NCBI GenBank assembly: GCA_034440575.1 | Contig: JAOTOL010001331.1 | Location: 343,501 to 407,500 of the forward strand | Direction of reading: 5' to 3' | Source of the DNA: Imbricaverruca yamaguchii | Taxonomy: Eukaryota > Arthropoda > Thecostraca > Neoverrucidae | DNA: 64,000 nt | Shown here: positions 1 to 10,465 of the stretch, piece after piece | Layout of the letters: every line of letters begins with the position of its first letter | How positions within the stretch are numbered: the first letter of the stretch is position 1 | The notes under the pieces: generated by a model | The model's database searches: none | Told to the model about the DNA's origin: nothing | Seen by the model: only the letters and a program-made list of their open reading frames with translations | Made by a program: the position numbers and the translations under genes

Positions 1-35
1 AGTGATACTGTGGAGCTTGCTTCAGGGTAAAGGAG

Positions 36-3000
36 ATGGATCCTACTGCACCTAAAGTATCAATTGTGCAAATATCTGAGTATATCGGCGATAAAAAACG
101 TTGTGCCATTGAGGGGGAAGCCGTACTAGATGTAGGGCACATAATTTCGTGTGGTACGATTGGGAAAGAACCTGGCAAGGTTACAGTGCAGGCGCCCTGC
201 GTAAAATCCAGCCACCTACGCGAGAAGCCCCATGAGCTACATGCTGTGGTTGAGTGTGGAAGATTCTGGGTACAGTGCTCCTGCAAAGCTGGTCTCTCAG
301 AAAGCTGCAAGCATTGCATTGCTCTGCTACTATACCTAAACAGGTGAAGAAAGTGAAGTGTTGAATGATTGCTATTATTGACAGAACTGCACATGGATGT
401 AATATTGAAATAGCAAATTAGCTTTAGCAAGGCGTAAAACCAGTAGGTTCTGACCCCTGATGACATCAGAATTTCCACCTATGCCTGGCATCATGCAAAT
501 GTGGAAGCCTTTTTGAATTATTGATGTTGGGAATATCTGATTCATCCACAAAGGGCACTTGTGTCTCATAGTTGCACTGGTCTATTTATGTTTTATGTCT
601 ACATTCTCTGAAATATGTTGTTATGCCAGAGCTTGAAGCTCATGCACTTTAGTATTGCTAGCACAACACCAACCAAAAGAAGCAATGCTATGCAACAGCA
701 ACATTTTGATTGACCTGCTAGTGGTCACACAACACCGGTATCCACCATGACAATTGTATGCACTTCAAACTCCTTTTAGGGTAAGAGAGAAACATGACAA
801 AGTATTTCAGATACTTTTATTCTTATTCAGATAAGGCATTTCAAGAAGACAATTTGTTGATGATGCATACTTCTTGAAGTGACTAAGATGATGTTCAGTT
901 TAGATACAAAATAAATCCATTCCATGTTTTTTTTACCATCAAGCAAAGGAGATAAGGCTGCGCTTGGATGATTCTATTTTAATTTGCACATTTTTAGAAA
1001 TGTTTGTGCATTGTTTGAGGATAATTAATTTCAATTCTTCTCCCAACTTGAAATGTTACACTAGGATAAGTTTTAAGATGGTAAATTTGTGCTTAAGGTG
1101 TTTTATAATTTTGGGGAATTTCTTTTTCCAATGCAATGTTTCTGGATGTGATCAACGTGATGTGATTACCTATTTTATGTGCAAATGCTCACTTTTCAGT
1201 TTGCATGTAAAATAACACGAACAAGGGGACTTTGAATTAGGTAGCATAGCTGTATGCCCATTGCAGTATATTTGCCCCAAAACCCAATAAACAAACAAGA
1301 ATTAGGCAACCTAACTAAAAAAAAGTAATTTTAGAAAATAATATGGATTAATCTAACCCAACTCCCATGTATGCAAGAAACAGATTGAAAAAAAAGTGGA
1401 ATCGAAGCGCCCCTAAGCCCAAATAACTAACTGAAAAAAATGGAACATGCTAAGCCTTTTTCACGATGTTCCGAACCAAAAAACAAAGTAACATAACCTA
1501 TCCAAACCTGCTGTTGGGAAAGAAGCTGATTAAATCAAACAAATGTGTATATTTTTAACAAAAACTGACCAAGCCTTACCTAACCAACACTACAACACCC
1601 ACCCTTTAAGTCTGCTTCATGCAGGGAAATATGTAGAAGACTTGTCTTGTTAATACAATGTAGCACAATACTTCCTATAAAATACCATCATACCTTTTCT
1701 TTGAAACGATTTCACCTTCAACCCCTTTTGATATCATCTCCCATATGAACTGAAAAGTATGCATTAGAACCAGAATTGAGGGGTCACATCATCTTAGTCA
1801 GTTCAAGAAGTATGCTCTTACAAATTGTTTTCTTGAAATTCCTTGGGAGCCCCAGGAGACATTTTAGAACACTGACATAAATATGCCTTGACAATGCATA
1901 TCCAACATCAATGCAAATTGTTTTCTTGAAATTCCTTATCTGAATTAAAATACAAGTGTCTCAATTAGTTTGTCTGTCCAGGAACTTGTGCAAATTTCAG
2001 TGTATTGAAGCATCAGTCAACAGGTGCAAATATTTGGGTGCTGATGCACATCATCAAGGCATGTGTCATGCTTTTCATCTAGACAGACACCCAGGCCTCA
2101 GGAGACATTTCGGAACACTGACATAAATAGACCTTGACAATGCATACCAATGTCAATGCATATTTGTAAGCTGATGCAGGCAATGCATTAGGAGGCAGAT
2201 CTACCAATTGTATTATGGCAGGGGGCACTTTTTGAGGAGAGGATTCATGTATCCAGAGGTAGCATCTTTTTAACCTTACAGAAATTATCTCAGCAGAGGA
2301 ACACTGATTGGGGGTGGGTACACTCAAGCATCTGAGGGGCAGCCCTTCTCACTCAAAGAGAGGTTGTATGTGTGGTGTGGCTGTGGCACACCTTGCCTAA
2401 TGATCCACCACTATAATGCGTATTTGCACCAAAGAGCACCAATGCTCATTAATGGCTGATGCCTGGTGTGCACCAATTTTCTGTTCTGGTCATCCTTCAC
2501 TTCCAGAAGTTACTTCCTCGTTTCTTTCTGCCAAATTCACCTGAATGTCTTGCCAATCTGACCTGTTTTGAAAAACAAGTGCACAGCAGTAATTGTTGTT
2601 CAACACATTTGCGTGTAAAATAATATATAAAGTATATGTAGGGTCTACAATTGTTTTGAAATTTTGGTAAACCACAGCCATTAGCTAATGGTCGTCTTCT
2701 GGATATAAAGAAGGGAATATCAAAACTTAGAACCCTTGAATTCCCTCATATTTTCAATACATGTTTGTTTCATTTTGGTTTTGTTTGCCAATGTATGTTA
2801 GGGTATGCATGATGCTTCTGATGGTGTTGTGTATATTCATTATTGATGTTGTTTCACCTTCTCAGGGTATCCCTGCAAGAGCTGAAAGAGTTGAGCTGCA
2901 CTGACACCACCCAGAAGTGGGGGCGTTCTGCAACTGCCGGCGTATGTCCACCGGTACCAGTAGAAGAGCTCTGCCATGTGGGTACTGTTAAGTATCAGGA

Positions 3001-3913
3001 ACGAAGTGGTCCATCAAACCCTGGGCTGTACACAGATGATCTGCTGTCCGTTGCTCCAAAGTCTGCTCTAGCCTTGTATCGCAAGCGCCGCTTAGTAGAT
3101 AATAGCGATAACAAGAGCCCAACTGAGAAGAGCTGCAAATCACTGGCCAAATTAGTCACTTCCAGGGCACATATCCCTTCCTCAAGACAGACGCCAATGA
3201 TGGAAAAGGAGGAAGCTTTTTTCAATCGGTTTGTGCATGTGACATGTGATGGTGCTGCCAAGATCTGTTCGGCCACCTTGTCACAGACAGGCAATGTGTG
3301 GGAAAATGAGAGAAGGGTGCGGATGACAGCCAGCTGTGCCTATCAGTGGCTTACGTACAAGGGTCCAAATTTGGAGGAAAAGGTGACTAGGTTCTTCAAG
3401 AACCGTGAAGTCTTCCAGGGCAACTCGGCAACGGCCCACGGCCAGCATTACGAACCACGTGCAATCGAGCTATATGCTGAGTGTTCTGGTAGCCAGGTCG
3501 AGCGACTGGGCCTTGTAGTGCCACCTAGTGCTCCGTGGCTAGGCTGTTCACCAGACGGCGTTGTTGTAGAAAATGGCGATATCAAGAAGCTCCTTGAGGT
3601 AAAGTGCCCCTTCGCAGGCAAGGATATGAAGCTGGAGACCGTCGTCGCCACAAACCAACTGAAGTACTTGGACTGCTCAATGAAGGAAGATATACGTCTG
3701 AAGAAGAAGCACACCTATTATGGGCAGGTACAGCTGAGTTTGGCGATACTGGACCTTCCGAGCTGCGATCTCCTCGTGTATGGTGCAAAAGGAGACGAGA
3801 TCATCATCATCAGTGTGAAACGAGACGAGGCATTCATCTCGTCAATGCTCAAGAAGCTTGAACTGGTCTATTTCCAGCATGTGCTACCATACTTGGCAAA
3901 GACCTTCGGATAA
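36..3913 (+). CDS. SWIM zinc finger + YqaJ-type nuclease protein, two exons (36-343, 2866-3913)
   Basis: Exon 1 (ATG at 36) carries a SWIM finger: C81, C83, C91 and H93 (CSCKAGLSESCKH). It ends in CAG|GTGAAG at 343. Exon 2 starts after TTTCACCTTCTCAG at 2866. The join is in frame, and 308 + 1048 nt gives exactly 452 codons, so 451 residues with no internal stop. Residues about 250-395 form a YqaJ/lambda-exonuclease-like domain: RMTAS near 258, HYEP (E about 299), SPDG (D about 333), LLEVKCP (E about 347, K about 349) and GQVQLSL. These are the expected metal-binding D/E-x-K residues of PD-(D/E)XK nucleases. In this family the SWIM finger is thought to bind DNA or protein. The gene runs tail to tail with a THAP/DDE transposase, so it is probably the second gene of a DNA transposon; a host or domesticated gene is the alternative. 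An upstream exon is possible, because TTGCTTCAG precedes the ATG and a stop lies in frame at 3-5. Confidence 0.8.
490..600 (+). mobile_element. CR1-like LINE 3'-end fragment
   Basis: The stretch 'gtctcatagttgcactg' followed by TTTATGT-type repeats matches the ends of the CR1-like fragments near 31.87 kb and 63.43 kb. It is a 5'-truncated copy of the same family lying in the intron. Confidence 0.5.
1246..1298 (+). mobile_element. Hairpin-tail retroposon, 53 bp, diverged
   Basis: The segment ends in 'aaacccaataaacaaacaa' and is flanked by a 12-bp target-site duplication, 'gaattaggtagc' (1234-1245) and 'gaattaggcaac' (1299-1310). The body aligns loosely to the hairpin consensus shared by the other copies in this window. 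Confidence 0.5.
1402..1432 (+). mobile_element. Hairpin-tail retroposon, 31 bp, 5'-truncated
   Basis: The segment 'tcgaagcgcccctaagccc' plus 'aaataactaact' is the 3' half of the hairpin and the tail. It is flanked by 'gaaaaaaaagtggaa' and 'gaaaaaaatggaa', a slightly diverged target-site duplication. Confidence 0.6.
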
Positions 3914-4029
3914 ATAGGCCATCACGGTTGGCCGTCTGTGACTTGGCTCGCGGACCATCAGTGGTGCAGGGCGTCCACCATCTTGTGCAGCGTGCCGGCC
4001 GTCAGGGTGCCACGCGCCTGCTGTCTGCA

Positions 4030-4198
4030 GTGCCGCTCGCCGGCCGTCAGTGGTGCTGCGCTCCAGTCGTTGCTGGTGCAGCCTCAGCTGTGGTGCCGCT
4101 CGCCGGCCGTCAGTGGTGCTGCGCTCCAGTCGTTGCTGGTGCAGCCTCAGCCGTGGTGCCGCTCGCCGGCCGTCAGTGGTGCTGCGCTCCAGTCGTCG
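4030..4198 (+). repeat. 63-bp minisatellite, about 2.7 copies
   Basis: Units start at 4030, 4093 and 4156 with 'gtgccgctcgccggccgtca'. The unit is a multiple of three, so reading frames pass through it; those peptides have no independent support. It lies between the two convergent transposon genes. Confidence 0.85.
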
Positions 4199-4381
4199 GG
4201 CAGTAGTTTCACCACGTCGAAGTACCTCGCGCGCGTTTCGGATTGACGGCCGTAACATGACCTCACTGTGGTGTACGTGATACAGAAAACACAAATACGA
4301 TATATTGGATCAAGTCAGTGTCCGTGAATTCCCTACAAACCGCCGAAACCACCCACATGGTGGCAGGCTGGTCAAACTCAA

Positions 4382-4402
4382 TCACACACACACACACACA
4401 CG
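4382..4402 (+). repeat. (CA)n microsatellite
   Basis: About ten CA dinucleotides lie just past the 3' end of the transposase gene. Confidence 0.9.
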
Positions 4403-4464
4403 CAAATAAACACATAGCCTATGTACGAAGCGCATACTCATACCACTTCCTAACCTCGACCATC

Positions 4465-7159
4465 CTAGGCGTCGATCGCGAACTTGTCTTCCGCAAGAAT
4501 TGGAGAGCACAGGTTGGTAAGCCCACAGATGACATTGAGCAATGATGACACATATGGCACCATCCTCCACGGCAGTTTCGCATTCAAAATACTGAATTGC
4601 CTCAAACGTCCGATTACCCTTTCAACGTGTACTCGAGCTCGAGCAAGATCTGCAGTGTGCAACGCATCAGACTTAGGCAGCTGTTTCTGCTTGCGGAGGT
4701 ACGGGGGCCGATGGAGGGCGATGCCGCGTTGAAAAAGTGCATCATCTATGAGAAAGCCTTTATCGGCCATCACGGCATCTACAAATGGTTCCAGCTTCTC
4801 GCACAGTCCGCTATGCTCAAATATAAATTTGTCGGACACTCGTCCACCATACACACGACTCATAAATGTCACAGTACCCGCGGGCGATACACCAACGATA
4901 AACTTCAGTGTGTGTGCCTTTATAGTGGGAGTAAGTAGCCAGCCTACAAGAGAGACATTTTGTACGCTCGACAGGTACCTCAGTGCAGTCAACTACCACT
5001 CTGGTGTTTTTGTATTTCCCAAAGCAACGTGGCATATTTGCCATTACCTCGGCTTTGTCTGGCCACAAGATTGCGTCACTTAGCACTGCACTTAGAGTTG
5101 GCAAAGTCTGATAGAAGATATTACTACATGCAGTTCCGGATTTACGACAGAGTATTGCCAAAAAGCTGAAAGAAAGATTGAGCTTAAGCTTCATACATAC
5201 AAGAATGATGCCTGTGGACATGTCTATATCCTTCCCTACTTGTTTCTTGCAGCAGGTGTCAAGTGCATTAAGCAAAGCAAAACTGTTAATTCCAGTTGCT
5301 ACTCGCAGCTTTTCTTCTGTATCCAGCATGTTCATGATCGTATGGTTGTGCTGGTTGATGACGTCTGGTGATGATATTCCGTGCTGTTTTAGAACGGAGT
5401 GCACGGCGTCCATGCTGGGCAGCTGAGGTACATTTTCAGTGTCCACCAGAGTTTCATCAGACACCTCCGCCGACTCTTGGTAGGCAACTAAAGGAGTTAC
5501 AATTTCGATGTTATGCAAGTATGAGAAATTATGTACATACACAGATGTTGCACATGACAATGGAGGCTGGGGCTTCGTCAATTTATGAACGTGACCAAAA
5601 CCAGTTGAACCAATTGTTCCCATGCAGTTCCACGCCAAGTGTGCAGAAGATTGCATGGCCACGCACCTGTACACCTGCTAAAATATTACAAACAGCATAG
5701 TATTGAATGCTGTGATATCAATAGCAAGACTAATGTATGCCAAGAAAAGGCACAGCCAATTATCTGAACTATGCGATGGGAAAATTAACAGCATAATTCT
5801 GATCAAGGCACTGACCTGACTCCTGGAGAATGATCTCAGGGTCAAAGATGCTGTGGACGTGCTCCCCCCATGCAGGAAGAGGAGCTCTCAGTTCCTCATG
5901 CTGTTCCTGTACATTTTCATCTCTGAGTTGTTTTCTCAACCGGCGGAAATCAAGCTGAGCATTCTGCTTTGCAGAAGTAGCTCTAGAACAGCTCAAAACA
6001 GGCAGATTTTGAGAAGGCAAGGTGTTCCTCTTCAAGTAAGGTTTCTTCGATGGGTACGCTGCAATTAGCAACAGAAGTTAGCATAAGAGCATGGAGAGCC
6101 ACATCTTTCATCCGATCAGTAAGTGGTCTGAGACCTGAAAAGGGTAAATGGGCACTGAATGACGAAACTTGGTCGATGCACCCTAAAACTCAAATAACCA
6201 ACCAACCAATCAATTCGATTAGTGCCTACCTATATTTCATAGCAATTGCGAAAAGTAACAGCAAAGCATTCCATATTAGCTTGCAGAAAAATGGGAATTA
6301 AATATTTATAGAGTAATCATTCTATTTTTCACTGGCACATGTTCATGGATACATCAACCACTGCGATTGCCGACATTGGTGCAGCATTAATGTGGGACAA
6401 GTATAACAATTACAACATGAGTATGCATGCTACATTACCCAACATTAGGTATACAATAGTGGTGAATCCCTGATTATGCAACACCAATAGCAGAATTACT
6501 CTGGAAAGAAGACCAAGAAAGCGAAGAATCATGAGACCAAAATGTAGCAGTTTTTATCTAAGCTAATGCACTGTCAAGCAAATGAACTTTCAGAGTGAAT
6601 ATTAAGAGGTAAGAAAATAGATTTAGAATGATATGTTACTTAGAAAGTTGAGCGATGTCCATAAGATGCCACTGGTAAGATATTGTATGCAAAAGATATC
6701 AAAAGGGTAATAATAAGAGATAGACAAAAAATAATTCATTTGATGTAGAAGAATATGGTCAGTTGCATAATAGGCTTCACCACGAGTCCAAAACTGGCAC
6801 AAAACTTTATATAAATACCAAATAAATTTGAACGCATCCCTTATGTGCACATGATTTAAATACCGACAATTCCTCACCAACTGCTGGTAACACCAATAGT
6901 TTTATGAAGCCTTCATCCATATATACATACCAGAAAGTATATAATCATCCTTCTTGAAGTGCTTGCTGCATACCTTCATGTGCCTTGATGCTTTCTTGCC
7001 AATTTTTAAAATGTTGTGCCACTTTTTTGAAAGTAACTTATCTCTCGGGAAGCGATGGAAGCTGACTTCAGGTTCCCTCCTGTGCAATGATTTGCATTGT
7101 GGAACACAACAATATGTATTGGACTTGCTCACCTTATCCACTTGATTCATCATGTTCAC
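4465..7159 (-). pseudogene. THAP-domain DDE_Tnp_4 transposase, three exons, one frameshift
   Basis: Exon 1 (7159-6931) encodes a THAP finger (CCVPQC ... CSKHF) and ends TTTCTG|GTATGT. Exon 2 (6058-5816) follows TTGCTAATTGCAG, carries a basic, coiled-coil-like stretch and ends GAGTCAG|GTCAGT. Exon 3 most likely starts at 5487 after TAACTCCTTTAG. All three join in phase 1. Exon 3 contains a helix-turn-helix segment, then D1 (VVVDCTEV), D2 (DAVMADKGF) and E (HVERVIGRL). This is the layout of PIF/Harbinger, IS4EU and ISL2EU-like transposases, which bind transposon ends through THAP and cut with the DDE site. Near 4925 the frame breaks inside a CACACA run between D1 and D2, consistent with loss of one CA unit. 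The product would lose D2 and E, so this copy is probably inactive. The gene ends at 4465. Confidence 0.75.
6147..6208 (+). mobile_element. Hairpin-tail retroposon, about 60 bp
   Basis: The segment runs from 'aatgggcactgaatgac' to 'accctaaaactcaaataacc' plus 'aaccaacca' and matches the hairpin-tail consensus throughout. No clear target-site duplication was seen. It lies in the first intron of the transposase gene. Confidence 0.55.
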
Positions 7160-7191
7160 AGCTTTGCAAGAGCCCTCACACTCTCAAATTT

Positions 7192-7237
7192 CAAGGACCC
7201 GAAATAGTATGAGTTTACAAGGACCCGAAATAGTATG
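7192..7237. repeat. 20-bp direct duplication upstream of the THAP exon
   Basis: 'caaggacccgaaatagtatg' occurs at 7192-7211 and again at 7218-7237, 26 bp apart, just upstream of the THAP start. It could be a subterminal transposase-binding repeat of the transposon, or a simple duplication. Confidence 0.6.
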
Positions 7238-7470
7238 TTTCTGATAGCGCGCCAGATTTGTCACACTTTTATCCCCCCAACTGTAGTTCAACGTTTCTGC
7301 CGGCAGGCGGCAACCCTTTCGCCTTGAACGGTCAATTGCATCCTTACCGAATGCTTAGAGGACCGCATCCAAAGCCATCAGATGTCGTCGAGGGTTTCTT
7401 CGCCGTTGTACAGTCGAGTCTGACGAATTTGTCTGTGGAGTTTAAAACTGGAGATCCTGGTTGGTACCGG

Positions 7471-8057
7471 TGTAGCGGATGCGGATCCGCCGGCCATCTG
7501 GCGGCCAGCTGGTAACTCGTAGCCGCTGGTGAGCGCGCGCCCGCCATCTAGTGTCTCAACTTGTAGTTCGCTCTATTGACGCTAGAGGGCAGTGTTGTTA
7601 ATTATGCATCCAGGCCCGTTTCATCTCATTTCTCCGCTCATCTACAATGCTCTATGTCCAGTAGACATCTGACATAATAGCCTTCCACTTCACTGAGCCG
7701 ACTTACCTGTATACTTAGCTCGCTTGCATTTACCTCTCCAAAGCTGCGCACATTAGTGTCTTTACTAGTACACTGTATGTTCTAGTCAGCGTGAAGTACC
7801 GCTATGTCGTCGTGTCAATACAGAGTTCTCGTACCCAGACCCAGCGAGTGGTTTTACTGGGCGCTGGCGACGCGACTCCGGCAGAGGTGGCGACGCGACT
7901 CCGCAGCGGCAGCGTAGGTATCCCCATGAGACGCCCGTCCGCACTGAGAGGCCTGTATAGCACTGCTGTGCACGGTCTAGGTGTCAATTGGTAAAGGCGT
8001 CTCTCCCAGATCACCATACTCCTATCCACACATCCACACGCACCCCTAGGCGCTACA
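7471..8057 (+). repeat. 5' LTR (587 bp)
   Basis: The repeat is bounded by TG...CA with short inverted ends (TGTAGC / GCTACA) and is followed one base later by the primer-binding site. It repeats at a 2,303-bp offset. Confidence 0.92.
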
Positions 8058-8058
8058 T

Positions 8059-8076
8059 TGGTGACCCCGACGTGAT
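8059..8076 (+). promoter_or_regulatory. Primer-binding site for tRNA-Trp
   Basis: TGGTGACCCCGACGTGAT is the complement of a eukaryotic tRNA-Trp 3' end including CCA. It starts two bases after the 5' LTR, where minus-strand DNA synthesis would begin. Confidence 0.85.
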
Positions 8077-8341
8077 CTGGGAGCCACTGTGTGTCTCTCT
8101 CTCCACTCGGCGCACGCCCCGCCCGGTCCTGTCCCTTTCTCTCCCTCTCCCTCTCGCCGGAGGCCTGATGGCACCACCCGGACACAGAGGGACCGCCCGT
8201 CTCGCCGCTGCGTCGCCCCATCTGCGCACGCCCAGCTGGCCGTCGCCAACCACCGGATACCGACGCTCCGTCAGCAACTGCACACAAGGTGAGGTCTCTG
8301 CTGGCGGATTTCCAGCAGAGATCACTTCTGTGGCCCACTGA

Positions 8342-9263
8342 TGACGTCACGGACGCCGACGCCGACACCAGCTGACGTCACAGCCGACTCACTGGCTGAC
8401 GTCACAGTTCTGGCCGGCTCACCGTCTGATGTCACATCAGCCCGCTCACCGAAGTCGACATCGCTGTGTCAGCCGACTCACCGCTGACATCGCATCATCC
8501 GCTGGCGCGCCGTCCAACGTCCTGGCTGACGTTAAGGCATCTGTCAGCTCACCAACGTCGACGCCGCATCATCTGCTCGCCCAACGATGTCGGCGTCACG
8601 GTACCAGCCGGTACGCCAGCTGATGTCACAGCCGACTCACTGGCTGACGTCCCAGCACCAACCGGCTCACCGTCTGACGTCGCACCATCTACCCGCTGAA
8701 CGATGTCGGCGTCACGGTACCAGCCGGTACGCCAGCTGATGTCACAGCCGACTCACTGGCTGACGTCCCAGCACCGACCGGCTCACCGTCGGACGCCGCA
8801 TCATCAGCCTGCTCAACGAAGTCTCTACGTCACGGTGTCAGCTGGCGCACCGTCTGACGTCACAGCCGACTCATTGGCTGCCGTCACGGTATCGACCGGC
8901 TCACCGTCTGACGTCGCATCACCAGCCGACCCACTGGCTGGCGTCGCTCACCGTCTAACGTCCTGGCCGACGTTACAGCATCAACCGGCTCACCCTCTGG
9001 CGTCCGGATTGACGTCACGGTATCAGCCGTATCACCGTCGCACCGCAACACAGCCAACTCACTGGCTTCTTCAGCGCGACCTCAGCCGACCCACCGGCTG
9101 ACTGCAGCCGACTCACTGGCTTCCTCAGCTACCTCGGCAGACCCACTTGCTGAGTTCTCGACCTCAACCGACCCACCGGCTGACTTCGCAGCCGACTCGC
9201 TGACGATCACCATCAGCAACTCATCGCCTAACGTCAACTTAGCCGACTCACTTGCTGACGTCA
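8342..9263 (+). repeat. Degenerate tandem array rich in CRE palindromes (TGACGTCA)
   Basis: About 0.9 kb of imperfect repeats built on 'gctgacgtcacagccgactc' and 'caccgtctgacgtcgcatca'. Exact TGACGTCA occurs at 8342, 8373, 8397, 8855, 9010 and 9256, with many one-mismatch variants (TGATGTCA, TGACGTCG, TGACGTCC). TGACGTCA is the CREB/ATF consensus. Frames rich in Ala, Asp, Pro, Ser and Thr run through it, but no domain is recognisable. Confidence 0.75.
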
Positions 9264-9396
9264 TGTCAGACTCGACGGCCGCACGTAGCCGACACCGTCC
9301 GGCTCGACCGCCGCTCGATGCCTCCCGCTCGGTGCCGCTGCTCGCGGCATACTCGACTTCTGCAGTGTTCGATCGCATTTGCCCACTCCTCGCCGC

Positions 9397-9753
9397 ATGA
9401 GTGCTCCCCGAGTGTTCTCCATCGACCGCGTCAAACCTGCCGACTTGGACCCGCCGTCCGGCACCGCAACCGCGAACGGATCGTCGTCTGTCCCAACCAC
9501 AACCACGTTCACCATGGATGGACCACGACTCCTGCTGCACCCGTCGACCGCCCGTCCGCAGCTCTCGTCTCCGCAGCTTGTGCAGCGCTCGTCCGCTCCT
9601 GAACAACCCCCGCCGCGTGACGGTAGTCCCGAGTGCCTGCCACCACGTCCGGCTGGTCCAGAGTGCCCTCCGCTGCGCTCCGCTCTGCGCACCCGCTCAG
9701 GTCGCGTGGTAGTACCCCCGGCACGTTTTCGTCACGTCACCTTTAGCCAATGA
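9397..9753 (+). pseudogene. Remnant of a gypsy pol C-terminal tail
   Basis: An open frame from the ATG at 9397 ends '...RTRSGRVVVPPARFRHVTF', stopping 20 bp before the 3' LTR. The motif R-S-G-R-x-x-x-P-P-x-R-F just before the LTR is typical of the end of Ty3/gypsy polyproteins, downstream of integrase. The upstream pol domains are absent. It may be non-functional, or kept because it overlaps cis signals near the 3' end. Confidence 0.6.
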
Positions 9754-9773
9754 CGTGTCTGGGGAGGAGGTGA

Positions 9774-10360
9774 TGTAGCGGATGCGGATCCGCCGGCCAT
9801 CTGGCGGCCAGCTGGTAACTCGTAGCCGCTGGTGAGCGCGCGCCCGCCATCTAGTGTCTCAACTTGTAGTTCGCTCTATTGACGCTAGAGGGCAGTGTTG
9901 TTAATTATGCATCCAGGCCCGTTTCATCTCATTTCTCCGCTCATCTACAATGCTCTATGTCCAGTAGACATCTGACATAATAGCCTTCCACTTCACTGAG
10001 CCGACTTACCTGTATACTTAGCTCGCTTGCATTTACCTCTCCAAAGCTGCGCACATTAGTGTCTTTACTAGTACACTGTATGTTCTAGTCAGCGTGAAGT
10101 ACCGCTATGTCGTCGTGTCAATACAGAGTTCTCGTACCCAGACCCAGCGAGTGGTTTTACTGGGCGCTGGCGACGCGACTCCGGCAGAGGTGGCGACGCG
10201 ACTCCGCAGCGGCAGCGTAGGTATCCCCATGAGACGCCCGTCCGCACTGAGAGGCCTGTATAGCACTGCTGTGCACGGTCTAGGTGTCAATTGGTAAAGG
10301 CGTCTCTCCCAGATCACCATACTCCTATCCACACATCCACACGCACCCCTAGGCGCTACA
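9774..10360 (+). repeat. 3' LTR (587 bp)
   Basis: It has the same length and ends as the 5' LTR and lies directly after the polypurine tract 'ggggaggaggtga'. Confidence 0.92.
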
Positions 10361-10465
10361 CCGGGAACTGTTGCCATTGTGGTTATTTATTATGGCTTGG
10401 CTTTGGCGATTGTTTCTTCGGCCTCCTACTTACCATGGTAGGAACCTACTTAGTGTCCTGGTGAG

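Larger units (their letters stand above)
800..2160. repeat. Diverged short interspersed repeat, three or more copies
   Basis: About 800-925 reads as the reverse complement of about 1745-1945; the shared blocks are 'catacttcttgaa', 'gactaagatgatgt' and 'cttgaaattccttatctg'. A further partial copy at about 2075-2160 repeats 'gagacatt...gaacactgacataaata...ccttgacaatgcata' of 1855-1905. A related segment lies at about 15230-15330. It is probably an old non-autonomous transposon; termini were not resolved. Confidence 0.45.
344..2865 (+). other. Intron of the SWIM/YqaJ gene, filled with old repeats
   Basis: This GT-AG intron of 2,522 bp is AT-rich and has no coding signal. It holds a CR1-like 3' tail (about 490-600), two hairpin-tail retroposon insertions (1246-1298, 1402-1432) and several diverged copies of a short non-coding repeat (about 800-925, 1745-1945, 2075-2160). 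Confidence 0.7.
1..7250. mobile_element. Probable two-gene THAP-DDE/YqaJ DNA transposon
   Basis: The nuclease gene and the transposase gene converge with about 550 bp between their stops, a compact two-gene plan. As I recall, ISL2EU-type elements have been described with a YqaJ-like protein beside the transposase. The left terminus would lie outside the window and I did not find a right terminal inverted repeat, so the boundaries are inferred. Confidence 0.45.
7471..10360 (+). mobile_element. Non-autonomous Ty3/gypsy-type LTR retrotransposon
   Basis: Two 587-bp LTRs (7471-8057, 9774-10360) begin TGTAGCGGATG and end GGCGCTACA. They share a 67-codon frame residue for residue, and I saw no difference between them, which implies recent insertion. 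The flanks show a 4-bp target duplication, ccgg (7467-7470 and 10361-10364). The 18-nt primer-binding site (8059-8076) is complementary to the 3' end of tRNA-Trp. A purine-rich tract (9761-9773) precedes the 3' LTR. The 1.7-kb interior has no protease, reverse transcriptase or RNase H. It must be mobilised in trans by an autonomous relative. Confidence 0.9.

Noticed and set aside
3884..4294. Frames across the 63-bp repeat on both strands
   Set aside because: The unit is a multiple of three, so frames stay open by arithmetic; no domain or codon support.
7258..7515. Zinc-knuckle-like 'YRCSGCGSAGHLAASW' reading into the LTR
   Set aside because: The motif spans the LTR boundary and part of it repeats at the 3' LTR, so it is chance.
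8053..8368. Minus-strand frames up to 188 codons over the LTR and leader
   Set aside because: Antisense to the LTR and leader; no domain, and similar frames appear in the second LTR.
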